From Piper betle (lineage: Eukaryota; Streptophyta; Magnoliopsida; Piperales; Piperaceae): DNA of 64,000 nucleotides. Every line of letters begins with the position of its first letter. The first letter of the stretch is position 1. Of this stretch, positions 23,083 through 32,560 are shown piece by piece. The DNA is taken from the NCBI GenBank assembly GCA_033002965.1, contig JAURVB010000052.1, positions 62,001 to 126,000 of the forward strand. Direction: 5' to 3'. The notes under the pieces are model-generated. The model made no database searches and was not told the DNA's origin. It saw only the letters and a program-made list of their open reading frames with translations. Position numbers and translations under genes: made by a program.

Positions 23083-23760
23083 CAATTTCGTAATAAAAAT
23101 TTGACTCGCACCTGAGTCAATATTACGAAATAAATATTAAGAATAATTTTTAAAAATAAAATATTATAAAATAAAAACTTGACTTGCTCCTGCTCGAGTC
23201 AATATTACAAAATTGATTTTTAATTTTTTTAAAAAAATAAAAACCAATAAAATAATTATGTAATAAAAACTTAATTCGATCCCTATTCGAGTCAAATTTT
23301 TATTACAAAATAAATAATAAAATAATAAAATAATTTTGTAATAAAATCTAACTCTATCCCCAGTAAAGTTTTTATTACAAAATTCGAGTCAAGTTTTTTA
23401 AAATTTTATTTCATAATATTGACTAGAGTAGGGAACGGGTCAAGTTTTATTATAAAATTATTTTATTTTATTTTTTAAAACTAATTTTATAATATTAACT
23501 CAAGACGGGAGAGTCAGGAGCAAGTCAAGTTTTTATTACGAAATTACCATCACTGACATCCCTTGCGCAAGATCGAGTTAAGTTTTTATTATAAAAATAT
23601 TTTATTTCAAAAAAATTTTATTTCGTAATATTAACACGACTTGGGACTGAGTTATATTTTTATTACAAAATTATTTTATTTTTTTAAATATTTATTTCAT
23701 AATAAAAATTTAACTCGAGTCAGGATCGAGTCCAATTTTTATTACGAAACTACCCTCCCA
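23083..23760. repeat. Array of AT-rich palindromic modules in element B
   Basis: Units share the core TTGACTCG...CGAGTCAA with TTTTTATTACGAAAT on one side and ATTTCGTAATAAAAA on the other, so each can fold into a stem of about 20-25 base pairs. The left part is A-rich and the part from about 23400 is T-rich. The array ends at TTTTTATTACGAAACTACCC near 23740, where G/C-rich sequence begins. Confidence 0.7.
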
Positions 23761-24183
23761 TGTTCTTCTCCCCCCTCTGTTTGCCGCACCACCTCACCGC
23801 AGGCGACCTCGCCGCTGGCCGCCCGCGGGGGAGGGGTAGTAGGGGGGTTGGGCTGCGGTGCGAGGGGGCCGCAGCTTTGGGCAGGGGGCGGGGGCAAGTG
23901 AGCCGCGACTAGAATGGGCGGGGGCGGGGGGGGGGGGAGGGGTGGGTGAGGGGGAAATGCGGCTGCGGGCGGGGCCGGGGGCGGAAGCTGGCAGCCAGAG
24001 GGTGTTGGGGGGGGGGGGCGCCGCAGCTGCGCAATGGGGCGGTGGGGGACCGTGGCTACAGGCGGGGCCGGGAGCAAGGCCGGGAGGGGCGAGGGCGGGG
24101 GCGGCGGTGGCGGAATCCGGTAGGGGAGGGGAACGCGGCTCGTGCAAGAGAAAGCAGGGGAGTGGGAAAAAAAAGAAGGAAAG

Positions 24184-24272
24184 ATTTTGACCGTTGGATT
24201 TTGATCTAACAATCCAAATAAAAAACGCTACCTATGGGCTGCATTTTGATGCAGCGCATAGTAGCACTTTTG
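24184..24272 (-). repeat. Right terminal inverted repeat of element B
   Basis: It contains CCGTTGGATTTTGATCTAAC, AAACGCTACCTATGGGCTGC and ends GCGCATAGTAGCACTTTTG. Read in reverse it matches the left end of A better than the left end of B, which indicates one family. Confidence 0.75.
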
Positions 24273-24287
24273 TATATATATGTATAT
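24273..24287. repeat. (TA)n tract, one interruption, right of element B
   Basis: TATATATATGTATATA directly follows the last base of the element B terminal repeat, completing the rule that all four ends abut (TA)n. Confidence 0.85.
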
Positions 24288-24700
24288 AATAATTTAAAAT
24301 TTTAAGACTGGGAGTAACACAATTATGCTGTATCAAATTTTTGACAAGGCATAATTGGTGACAAAGATTGCTTCAAAATTTGACAAAGCTTTTGCCACAA
24401 CACACCGTGTCAAAATTTTTTGACACTGTCTACGATGTCAAAAACTATTAGATTCAAGGTTATTAACCATGGTTGCAAAAATTTGAATAAAAATCGAAAT
24501 CAGTTTTCGAAGGAGTCGAAATCGGAATCGGAATCGGTCTAAATTAGATCGGAATCGGTTCACTTGAATCGGCCTAAATCGGTCCTATACAAAAGTTTCA
24601 ACTTAGTCAAAATTAGTGGGTAATTAATATAGAATATGTCATTCTGATGTAATTTTCATGTTATAATCTGTATTATATTTTATGATATTTTTTCGTATTT
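24288..24700. other. CACTA-like subterminal words and GGAATCGG repeats
   Basis: TTTTTGACAAGG, TTTGACAAAGC, TTTTGCCACAAC and TTTTTTGACACTG at 24330-24440 are alternating-orientation words of the kind found near CACTA ends. From 24508 to 24575 the string GGAATCGG or TAAATCGG recurs several times, and related GCCGATTC words appear at 25085-25165. A CACTA terminus lies at 25245-25257. No gene is seen. Confidence 0.35.
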
Positions 24701-25075
24701 TTTTGGATTTTTTTAAAATTATTTAGAGTTAGTTATTATTTTTGACTTAAGTCGGATTCGAGTCAACTTTTAATTACGACAATGCCATCCCCTGCTCTCC
24801 CCCACCGCCGCCCATATACCCTCCCCCGATGGCCACCGCCATGTCGCCCCGTCGCGACCCCCCCCCCTCGCCGCCTTATTGCCCGTCGCCCCCTCCTCGC
24901 CTTCCACCCCGAAGCCGCCCTCGCAACTCGCCCCACCCCACCTCACCGCCCGGCCCCACCCTCGCAGCTCGCCTCGCCGCCCCGTCCCACGCTGCTGTTG
25001 CCCCCCAGCCCCGCCTCCCCCCGCCCCCCGGTCGCCCGTCGCCGCTTCCCCGCCACTAGCCGAAATTGGGTGACA
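24700..25075. repeat. Partial AT-module plus C-rich arm outside element B
   Basis: The segment starts with a GACTTAAGTCGGATTCGAGTC palindrome, passes through TTTTAATTACGACAATGCCA (the same AT-to-GC boundary as in A and B) and then becomes a C-rich arm up to about 25060. It looks like half of a third fold-back-like element without its terminal repeats. The 157-codon plus frame is again low-complexity. Confidence 0.45.
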
Positions 25076-25194
25076 GCGGCTCGAATCTGCCGATTCGAGC
25101 CTAGCCGATTCACATTATTTTTTAAATCGGATCGCCACCGATCTAATTTAAATCAGCCGATTTATGCATTTGTGTTATTAACACATGCCTTAGT

Positions 25195-25257
25195 ATTTGT
25201 GGTATGGGTATTTGTCACGGCAAATTGCGGTGACAATTACAGAATTTTCTACTAGTG
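25195..25257. mobile_element. CACTA element right terminus
   Basis: The sequence ends TTTTCTACTAGTG at 25245-25257, whose reverse is CACTAGTAGAAAA, the conserved CACTA terminal form. Just inside is TTGTCACGGCAAATTGCGGTGACAA, a subterminal inverted pair. No matching left terminus CACTAGTAGAAAA was found in the window, so the extent is unknown. The transposase remnant at 9630-10870 may or may not belong to it. Confidence 0.6.
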
Positions 25258-25297
25258 ATAATCAATTAATTTAATAATTACAAATTTTTTACTAGTG
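25218..25297. repeat. 40-bp tandem duplication of the CACTA end plus flank
   Basis: The block AATTTAATAATTACAAATTT with TACTAGTGATAATC repeats with a 40-base period, so the terminus appears at 25257 and again, in the form TTTTTTACTAGTG, at 25297. 25298-25414 holds nothing recognisable. Confidence 0.7.
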
Positions 25298-25414
25298 ATA
25301 ATCAATTAATTTAATGATTTTACAAGATACAAACTCAACCGATATTTCTTGTGGCTTTTAAATTTCATCTAACTTGGGTGAAATTTACTACATTGCCTTG
25401 TTTCAACTTCTTTT

Positions 25415-25808
25415 TTAATAAATTGGTCCAAGTACAAATTAACGGACATAATTATTTATTTTAAAATAGTTAACTAAAAATGAAGTTTATAACCACATCC
25501 CAAGTAATATGTTAGATCTCAACTTGATAGGTATTAGATACGGGATTAACTATTTAGAGATCTTACATTCTACCCGCATGATGGAAATGCTATCTTAGAA
25601 ATTTTTTTCTATCACTTGTAAGCCTAATATTTGTATAGATAGATCCCCTTCATCCAACATAGTCTTAAATTAGCTCTAATACTATTTATAATGATTTGGC
25701 CTAAATGCAAATTAATTAACCTAGTTATCTGTTCCAAAGCGGTACTAGAAGTTGAAGATTATAAGACATCCACACTAATATATTGGTTCTTACCTAAGGG
25801 GTCTTGTA
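25415..25808 (-). mobile_element. Old, diverged TRIM element (family W)
   Basis: The layout and words match the young W copies at 58906-59749. An LTR (25415-25567) ends TAGGTATTAGATACGGGATT...GATCTTACA. A short interior contains CTACCCGC, then GCTCTAATACTATT (25673-25686), the reverse of a decayed initiator tRNA-Met primer site. A second LTR (25687-25808) starts TATAATGATTTGGCC, where the young copies read TGTAATGACCCGGCC. Substitutions are dense, so the insertion is much older than the others. It has no coding capacity, as is normal for TRIMs. Confidence 0.6.
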
Positions 25809-26344
25809 GCACCACCGGCAACTTGTCTTCCTTTGGTACACAGCCTCCTCTACTCTTTATTGCAACTTGAGGCCCTGGGCACAATGATCTTCAAGTTTGT
25901 GATGCTTTGGGCTATCAGTTGTACATCTCTGGAGATGGGGGAGGAGCTTTCTTTAAGTTGCTCCTCGACAACGTGGTGTGTCCTTCACAACACCTTCGAG
26001 TTCAGCCTCTGCAATTGTATTGCACAGTATAAGTTAGCCCCTTATTCCCTCTCCTTGCCAAGCTCTCCCTAATCCCTCTCCTCTAATTGTTTTCTTTTAA
26101 TTTTCTCTATCATAAGAGGATCTTATTTAACAGATTTAATATATTAGTGGGGATGTTGCTTATAATGTTCAACTTAATGAACTATTTTTTAAACGACGAC
26201 TAGTTTGCACAAATTGGGCTAGGCTTTTACCTATCTTCATGCCAGACCTTGCTGCAGCCATGCTTGGTAGGGTGGTTGGATGAAGGAGAGCTTGGTTTGA
26301 GCTTGGGGGTGGGGATGAGAAGTGGGCCCAGCCGTGGAGATCGC
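25809..26344. other. Unassigned; no feature recognised
   Basis: A 79-codon plus frame at 25833-26072 has no domain signature. The last eight bases before the hAT element (26337-26344, GAGATCGC) form its left target duplication. Confidence 0.4.
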
Positions 26345-26582
26345 TAGGGTTGCTAATTGAGCGAGCCAGCTCGTGAGCATTTAGCGTTCGGCTCGGCTTG
26401 ACTCGACTCGAAACTCGACATTTAAATGCTCGACTCGAACTCGACTCGAACTCGAATCTTACGAGCCGAGCTTGAGCAAGGTCGTGTTCGACTCGACTCG
26501 ACTCGGTTATAACTCGAAATCGACTCGAACTCGACTCGTAGCTCGATTCGAACTCGACTCGATAAAATAATATAATAATATA

Positions 26583-26660
26583 GTCTTTATATTATATTAT
26601 ATTATATTATATTATATTATATTATATTATATTATATTATATATATATATATATATATGT
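26583..26660. repeat. (TATTA)n followed by (AT)n microsatellite
   Basis: About eleven TATTA pentamers run into about nine AT dimers, in the middle of the hAT element. Confidence 0.9.
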
Positions 26661-26671
26661 AATATAATAAC

Positions 26672-26762
26672 AAAGAAGCAAGATAGTTGAGATGGTAAGT
26701 ATTCACCTTGATGACTTCAAGGTTGTGAGTTCAAACCACATTGGCCTCATTTTTTTTTTAAG
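26672..26762 (+). mobile_element. SINE-like block with box A and box B matches
   Basis: TAGTTGAGATGG resembles an internal pol III box A and, about 35 bases on, GAGTTCAAACC resembles box B. A T-run (26751-26760) follows and could act as a pol III terminator. No tRNA cloverleaf is evident. It may be a SINE captured inside the hAT element or part of that family's core. Confidence 0.35.
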
Positions 26763-27018
26763 TGAAGTACTTTTGACTTTTAATCGAGCTGGTTTCGAGC
26801 TAACGAACGAGCTGGCGAACGAGCTCATAAAAATTAAGCAGTTTAAGTATATTCGAGCTCGAGTCGAGCTCGAACACATAAAAAATATTCGAGCCGAACT
26901 CGAGCATGTATGTCCAAAACTCGTTCGATCTCGAGTCGAGTTCGAACGAGTTTCGAACTATTCGAGCCGAGCTCGAACACATGTCGAGCTCGGCTCGCTC
27001 GCTCAATTAGCACCCCTA

Positions 27019-28335
27019 GAGATCGCTGAATTCTAAAAGGATCTTGCACCGGCAAACTTTTAGCATTGGAAGTTTGCCCTCCAGCCACCTACAGCCATGC
27101 CACTATTGCCACTCAACTCTCCTGTACGCTCATTACAAACCCCGCCTAGCCGATCGTGAAGCCGCCCTCACTCATTACAAACCCCGCCTAGCCGATCGTG
27201 AAGCCGCCCTCACTCACCACAGGCAAGGCCCAAAAGGTTCTCGTACCCTTCGGTTTCTGAGAGTAACCAACCAATCAAAGCCTTGTCGTGCCTGCCGCTA
27301 CCGTGGTTCTCTTCCCGCCGTCAATATCTATAGATCCTGATTGGTGTTAACTGGCCCTGCTGCCATTTGTCATCACCATCACCAGAAAGTCTGGGAGATA
27401 TAGCAATCACCACCAAACTTTTGGGGTGATTTTCCGGCCACAGCCATCTTGCCGTCGACTACCGCCGTGGTTTGACTCCTCCGACATAGCCCTATTGATT
27501 GCCACACCTTCACTGACCCTTCGTTTGTCAGCATTTGCTCAAGTTGCATTCGGTAATTGTACATTCTTTTGTCCCTGATCTCTTTTCCGCACCTTTTTTA
27601 CCAAATCTGGTAAGCATTGTCCAGTTTTGAATATTTGAGGTTTATATTTTACTCAGTCAGTTCAATCCAACATTTTCCAGTCTATTCTTCGTAATTCGGT
27701 TCCCAAGGTTTTTTTAGCATTTTCACGAAGTCTTTCATATTTTGGAATTTTTTTAATATTTTATGTATTATATTATTTATTGACTTGTACAGGCATGATT
27801 ATTATTTTGTGATATTTTTTATAAATGTCCATAATAATTAATCCGTATATATCACATGATATTTAATTATTTTTGACATGTCATGCAAGCTATTTTGGGC
27901 ATGTCATGCGTGATAATTCCTTACTTTTTCTCATTTTCTTCATCATAAATTATCATATTTAAGTTAATTTTTGTGTAGGGCATGCATAAATCATGTTTTA
28001 ATTACTTACATTTGAGTTTTTGATAGATTTGTGATGTGAGGAATTTTGTAAATTACATGATTTGATGATGGAATTGTGTCGTCCTTAACTTCTTAAATAT
28101 TGACTTCATTCGACTCGATTGTTGTATGAAAAGTAAAGAATTATGCATGTATACTCTTGTTTAGATTAAAATCAAGGAATACTATTTTCTTGTAATTCAT
28201 GGTGAATTAGTGATGAAAAGTAGATGTATAATGATTTTCTTGCATGGAACCTCTTAGGGCCCAAAAACAGAGCCAAAGAGCTAGGGATGGACCTCCATTG
28301 GTGGTTCTTGTAGAGAAAAACCTAGCTAGCCAAGC
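27019..28335. other. Unassigned; includes a 42-bp tandem duplication
   Basis: The 42-base unit starting CTCATTACAAACCCCGCC occurs twice in a row (27129-27170 and 27171-27212) with no visible difference, and in frame it would repeat HYKPRLADREAALT. The surrounding 98-codon frame (27044-27340) has no recognised domain. From 27560 the sequence is AT-rich and resembles the middle of the long LTR families in composition, but I cannot align it to a particular copy. Confidence 0.4.
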
Positions 28336-28502
28336 TATAACACCCCAATTTGATCTAAACGATGTGTCGAATCATGATATTATAATTTGGAAAGCTATTT
28401 ATTCAATAATTGCGTATAAATTTTACGAAAACGGATCTTAACTATCAAGGGGGATTAAGATAGATTAAACACGAGATTTTCATACAATGTATGCTAAATC
28501 AC
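28336..28502 (-). mobile_element. U LTR fragment left of G1 (interrupted U copy)
   Basis: It begins TATAACACCCCAATTTGATC and follows the terminal part of U as at 14043-14200. U sequence resumes at 38267 after element G1. About 400 bases of U and the first 165 or so of the G1 LTR are missing at this junction, so the boundary is a deletion rather than a clean insertion site. Confidence 0.6.
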
Positions 28503-31262
28503 ACTACATAGGTATGCCTAACATAGAGATGATAAGAACATGAGTTATCAGTGTGTACAGAGGTATACAGAGTTGTATGTATGTGTTAGCCAGGATTTAG
28601 GCCTAGCTTTAGGCCGTTGTAGAATTTAGTATTCATTTGGGATTTGCTACATATTTCATTTACATGGAGCATAAGAAATTTGGATCATTGGATATTGCCC
28701 CTGTGGGCCCAGATTGATGGAATTTAGGGTTCGAGGCTTATTTAGCCTTTTTCCCTCAATTCCTACCTATAGAGTCACTTTTAGGACTCAAGTCAGTTTT
28801 GACTTTAGACATTCTTGATTTGAACTTTCCGTCCATATACATATTGTACATACCTATAGGTGAGCCCCACTAGGCTACGAGTTGTCGGATGTCTTGATCA
28901 TGCCACATGGCATGATCTAAGCCATCCACTCAGCATTAAATTCATACACCCAACTGTTTTTACTCCCATTTTTGGAGTTACACCCCTACACGGCTACCAC
29001 TTTGACTCGCCACCGGCGACACCCCGGCCCTCCTCTGGCCACCGCATCTGTACAGCTGTGACCATCTCGTGGCCGGCTACCAGTCCTTACCCATCATCGC
29101 CACTAGAGCCGCTGCAATAGCCACCGTTGTCGCCACCACCCATTCGGGCCATTTTTCAATGCCAGTGAGTGTCCTTCAAGGAAGCTGGCCCGACGGCTTC
29201 CCCTCCCCAAGATTTAAATTTTAAGGCCACCCACGACCATCGTCGTGGCCCGGCGGTGATCCACTCCTTTTCTTTCCGTTTTCCGGACGACCAGTGGTCG
29301 AACTCCTCCTACCGTCACCACCATCACATTCCCTGCCCTCCCCTCTTTCGATCAAAACCAACAGCAGCCTCCGCCGTGCCACCGTGGATATTTTCGGCAC
29401 CGGGCATAGCTACTCCCGTTCGACCTGTTTGCTCGGTTCGCGGTCCGCCTGCCTGCATACGTGTCCGCTGCCCGATCATATTCGCCAACCCGCGAACCCA
29501 TGTCCGAGTCCGCCTGCCCATGATCGAGTTCATGCCCACCCAATCAACCCAGCCCAGTTTTTCAGTTAACCCAGACAGAGTTGGTTTAGCTTTGTTTGGT
29601 CTAGTTTAGCTCGGTTCAGTCTGATTCAGCCTATTTTCAATCGTTTTGGTTAATTCAAGAACCTTTACATTAGTTTAGACACATATTCACATGATTTGGC
29701 ATGATTAGATGTTATGATTTATTCATTATTATTTATTTAATTTTATTTATATGTTTATCATATATAATGAATGTCTATATGATTAATTGATATTATTAAT
29801 ACTATATTCACTTATGAATATTAGTCTTGTTATGTTTATTAAATTGTGTATATATATATATATTAATTTATTTATTTGTTCGATATGCGTATGTTATTAT
29901 TTGTTTGTATTTAATTATGTATTCTTGTATTGTATAACTATGATGTTATTAATATTCATTATTAATGAGTATTAACTATTTGTTTGTGTATTTATTTATT
30001 TATTTATTTGTTTATATGTTTACTAACACTAGTATATATTGATATTTACTGGTGTTTACCTGTGTATTTATATAGTATAATTATATTATTATTTTATGAT
30101 TAGAGTATTATTTATGTTTATGTATTTATTATTTATCTAATTATGTATGAGTTTTCCTTTTTTATTTATCATTTATTATTTATTAATATTATGTCTTGAT
30201 TTGTGTGCCACATGTTTAGTTATAGGTGTGCTAATATTATTTTCCTTGTTGTGATGTATTGATGATATAAGCACACTCCATGAGCATGCATTATATAGAT
30301 ATGTTAACATTTTATTTAGCAGTGGGTTTCAATATAGGTCATGAAGTCTGAGCTCGCCGTAAATGTGACGATGTGCTTGGAGCTTGGACCACAAGTCCGT
30401 AGGACTCTCCCTCTCTGGTTGACTCCTTGCATATAGAGTTTGGTCATCTTTTATACGTAGGACGACATCGGCAGAGTTTTATCGGATCCCTCTGATGTCG
30501 AGCTATTTAGCTGTGTTTTCCACCCATGTTTAAGAAACTACATGGATGAGATCCCTTGTTGGTTTTCACACTTAAGCTCCAGAAATTTATGATATAAGCC
30601 ACTTTCATAAGCCTATTTTATAATTACGCGCATTTTTATGGATTTCAAGAATAAGAGTGTGAGTGTATGGGGATATGTATGAATCGCATTAGTACTCTTT
30701 CAAACCATAAGGTAGTGTGATGTATGATGGTATGGCATAATGCAGTGCATTTACGGAATATGTGGTACTAACTTAACTATTCATTTTGCCACTCGAGCAC
30801 CGTGGTGGGTGATATGGAAGGTGTGAGGGCATAAACACTGCATGTATGTGTGAATATGATTATGAGCTATGCATGTGAGCCGGCAATAACTTAAGTATGT
30901 TTGCTTACCACCCTGTGTGAGGCAATTTTGAAGTTTCATAAGTTTTCGTGGGTAATTGAATACCCATTTGCCAGATTGTATTAGTTATTTTTCGGACTAG
31001 TAATATTTGTTACTAACAGTATTCATATAATATATGTAGGTCATGCAAATCCTAAGTCGACTTTGGTGGGAGGATAGATAAACAATACACACTTAGGCTC
31101 ATTACAATTATTTACTTTCTTATTTTATTTATTTTTTATGTGTTTTGATATGTATTTAATAATGTCTTCTATTCTCATGACACCGACAACTTTAAACTTG
31201 ACTCAACTCGTTCGTAGCATTTCTTATTTGGTTCTTGAGCGAACCGAAATTGGGGTGTTACA
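28503..31262 (+). mobile_element. G1 5' LTR, lacking its first ~165 bp
   Basis: This aligns block by block with 35338-38266: GATGATAAGAACATGAGTTA at the left, a CCGGCCACC-rich middle (28980-29160), an AT-rich part with TTTA runs (29700-30200), and the end AAATTGGGGTGTTACA at 31262. A primer site follows. Open frames in the CG-rich middle (28860-29609) are not conserved between the two LTRs and are not genes. At the spot where the 3' LTR has a (TG)n run, this copy has (TA)n (29850-29861). Confidence 0.8.
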
Positions 31263-31265
31263 AAT

Positions 31266-31278
31266 TGGTATCAAAGTC
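31266..31278 (+). other. Primer-binding site of G1, initiator tRNA-Met type
   Basis: TGGTATCAAAGTC matches the initiator tRNA-Met primer site TGGTATCAGAGCC at 11 of 13 positions and lies three bases after the LTR end. Confidence 0.8.
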
Positions 31279-32440
31279 ATATCTTGGTCTATTGAGATGG
31301 AAGACTTTTGTTTTAAGCCAAGTGTGTGAAGCTATCTTTAGCAAGCCGACAGGTATTTCTTTTTGTATTTTGTTAATGTTTCAGATTTTTGCTCAGTCAA
31401 ACCTGAGCAATGCATGTTTTAGTTTTTAGTGTTAATAGAGGAGCTATGAGAAGGATATGAAATTATGATTTTAGTAGATGCAAGCATGGATCTCACAGGA
31501 TGTCATGATAAGATTAGAGACACACCTTGCCTTTTTATGTGCTGGAGATTTAAACAACTAATAGTGCCCTCATAATTAAGTTAATAGAGGTCGAGTTGGA
31601 TGGTGAGTGGGAGTACCTAGAATTTGGTGACCACACTGGAGCACTTGCCGTCTTTCACATGTCACCACATTGATCCTTACTTGGGACATAGTTTATATTG
31701 TGAGACAAAGTTATAAGAGATAACACAAGAAGGGAGCTTGGAGTATGGAGATGCTCACGTACTTATGTGACACATGAGCAAAGACCTTAGAGTGGCTTAA
31801 GCAGATCCATTAAGCATAGTTTGAGGCCTACTTTAAAGAATTTGGACCTTTAGACAAATCATTGTGCATGAAGGATATGGTTATGACAGTGGAGCCATTG
31901 AGGTACTTGGAGCACAGATGAAATTTTGGATAGATGACTTGAGATGCACCACTTCGAGGAGATAACAGTAGATGAGGATGAGTAGCGAGGTGGATCTACA
32001 GTCCCTGGACACTTCCACCGCCTTCCCCTCTTCCACTAGTGTTTGTATGTCCAAACAATGTTGTTGGTTACTCTACACCACACAAAGGCATGAAGACACC
32101 AAGGATAAGTGAGACTACCTTTGCCCACAGATTTAGACAGTTCATTGGATTTCACTCAATCTGCAAAGGCAAGATCAGTGATTGCTATTAAGAACTAAAC
32201 AGTGCTTATGGGAACAGCCACACCTGATTTCTGGAGATACGTGAAGGCTCCACATTGGATCGCCATTGTACATGTCACCACTATGATCCAGACCCCTTTC
32301 AGATCAGACACACATGGTTTTATAACTTCAGTTGAGTTGATAGCTGCTACCTCTAGGGAGATAGACACATGGATATAAACATGCCAAAGATAGTAATGGG
32401 TTCACGACATAGATGATCAGGATTAGACTTCAACACCTAT

Positions 32441-32560
32441 ATAACACAACCGCCATCCAAGCAACACAACCACCGTCCGAGTTGCACAACCACCGTCATA
32501 GTAGCACAACCGCCATCCGAGTAGCACAACCGCTGTCCGAATTGCCCAACCACTGACTGC
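32441..32560. repeat. 20-bp minisatellite in G1 interior
   Basis: Six consecutive 20-base units of the form GTAGCACAACCGCCATCCGA vary at a few positions. The same repeat occurs inverted in G2 near 48140-48235. The minus-strand frame (32437-32652) made of it is not a gene. Confidence 0.85.

Larger units (their letters stand above)
22062..24272. mobile_element. Fold-back-like element B, flanked by (TA)n
   Basis: It has the same architecture as element A. Terminal repeats lie at 22062-22145 and 24184-24272, a C-rich arm at 22180-22640, AT palindromic modules at 22675-22840, another C-rich block at 22845-23070, AT modules at 23083-23760, and a G-rich arm at 23765-24160 with long G runs. The boundary string ATGGCAATTTCGTAATAAAAA occurs at 22674 and 23080, and its reverse near 23540 and 23740, showing modular units. 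Open frames of up to 225 codons on both strands are proline/alanine or glycine/arginine low-complexity tracts, not genes. No transposase is seen, so mobility would need enzymes in trans. Confidence 0.65.
26345..27018. mobile_element. Non-autonomous hAT element with 8-bp target duplication
   Basis: The ends are TAGGGTTGCTAATTGAGCGA on the left and the reverse of TAGGGGTGCTAATTGAGCGA on the right. GAGATCGC is present immediately outside on both sides (26337-26344 and 27019-27026), matching the 8-bp duplication made by hAT transposases. The subterminal parts are full of GACTCGAACTCG and GAGCTCGAGTCGAGC words in opposite orientation, an inverted arrangement suited to binding a transposase. The centre contains a pentanucleotide/TA microsatellite and a SINE-like block. 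The 114-codon plus frame and its antisense are repeat shadows. At 674 bp with no transposase it must be mobilised in trans. Confidence 0.85.

Noticed and set aside
23742..25255. Pro-rich frames of 117-157 codons
   Set aside because: Same composition effect; frames cross module boundaries and a CACTA subterminal region.
26672..26762. Possible tRNA gene
   Set aside because: Box A and box B-like words are present, but no cloverleaf or anticodon arm can be formed; kept only as SINE-like.
27044..27340. 98-codon frame with a duplicated 14-residue peptide
   Set aside because: The peptide repeat results from a 42-bp tandem duplication; no family similarity recognised.
32441..32560. CRISPR-like array
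   Set aside because: The 20-bp units are directly adjacent with no spacers, within a plant retrotransposon.
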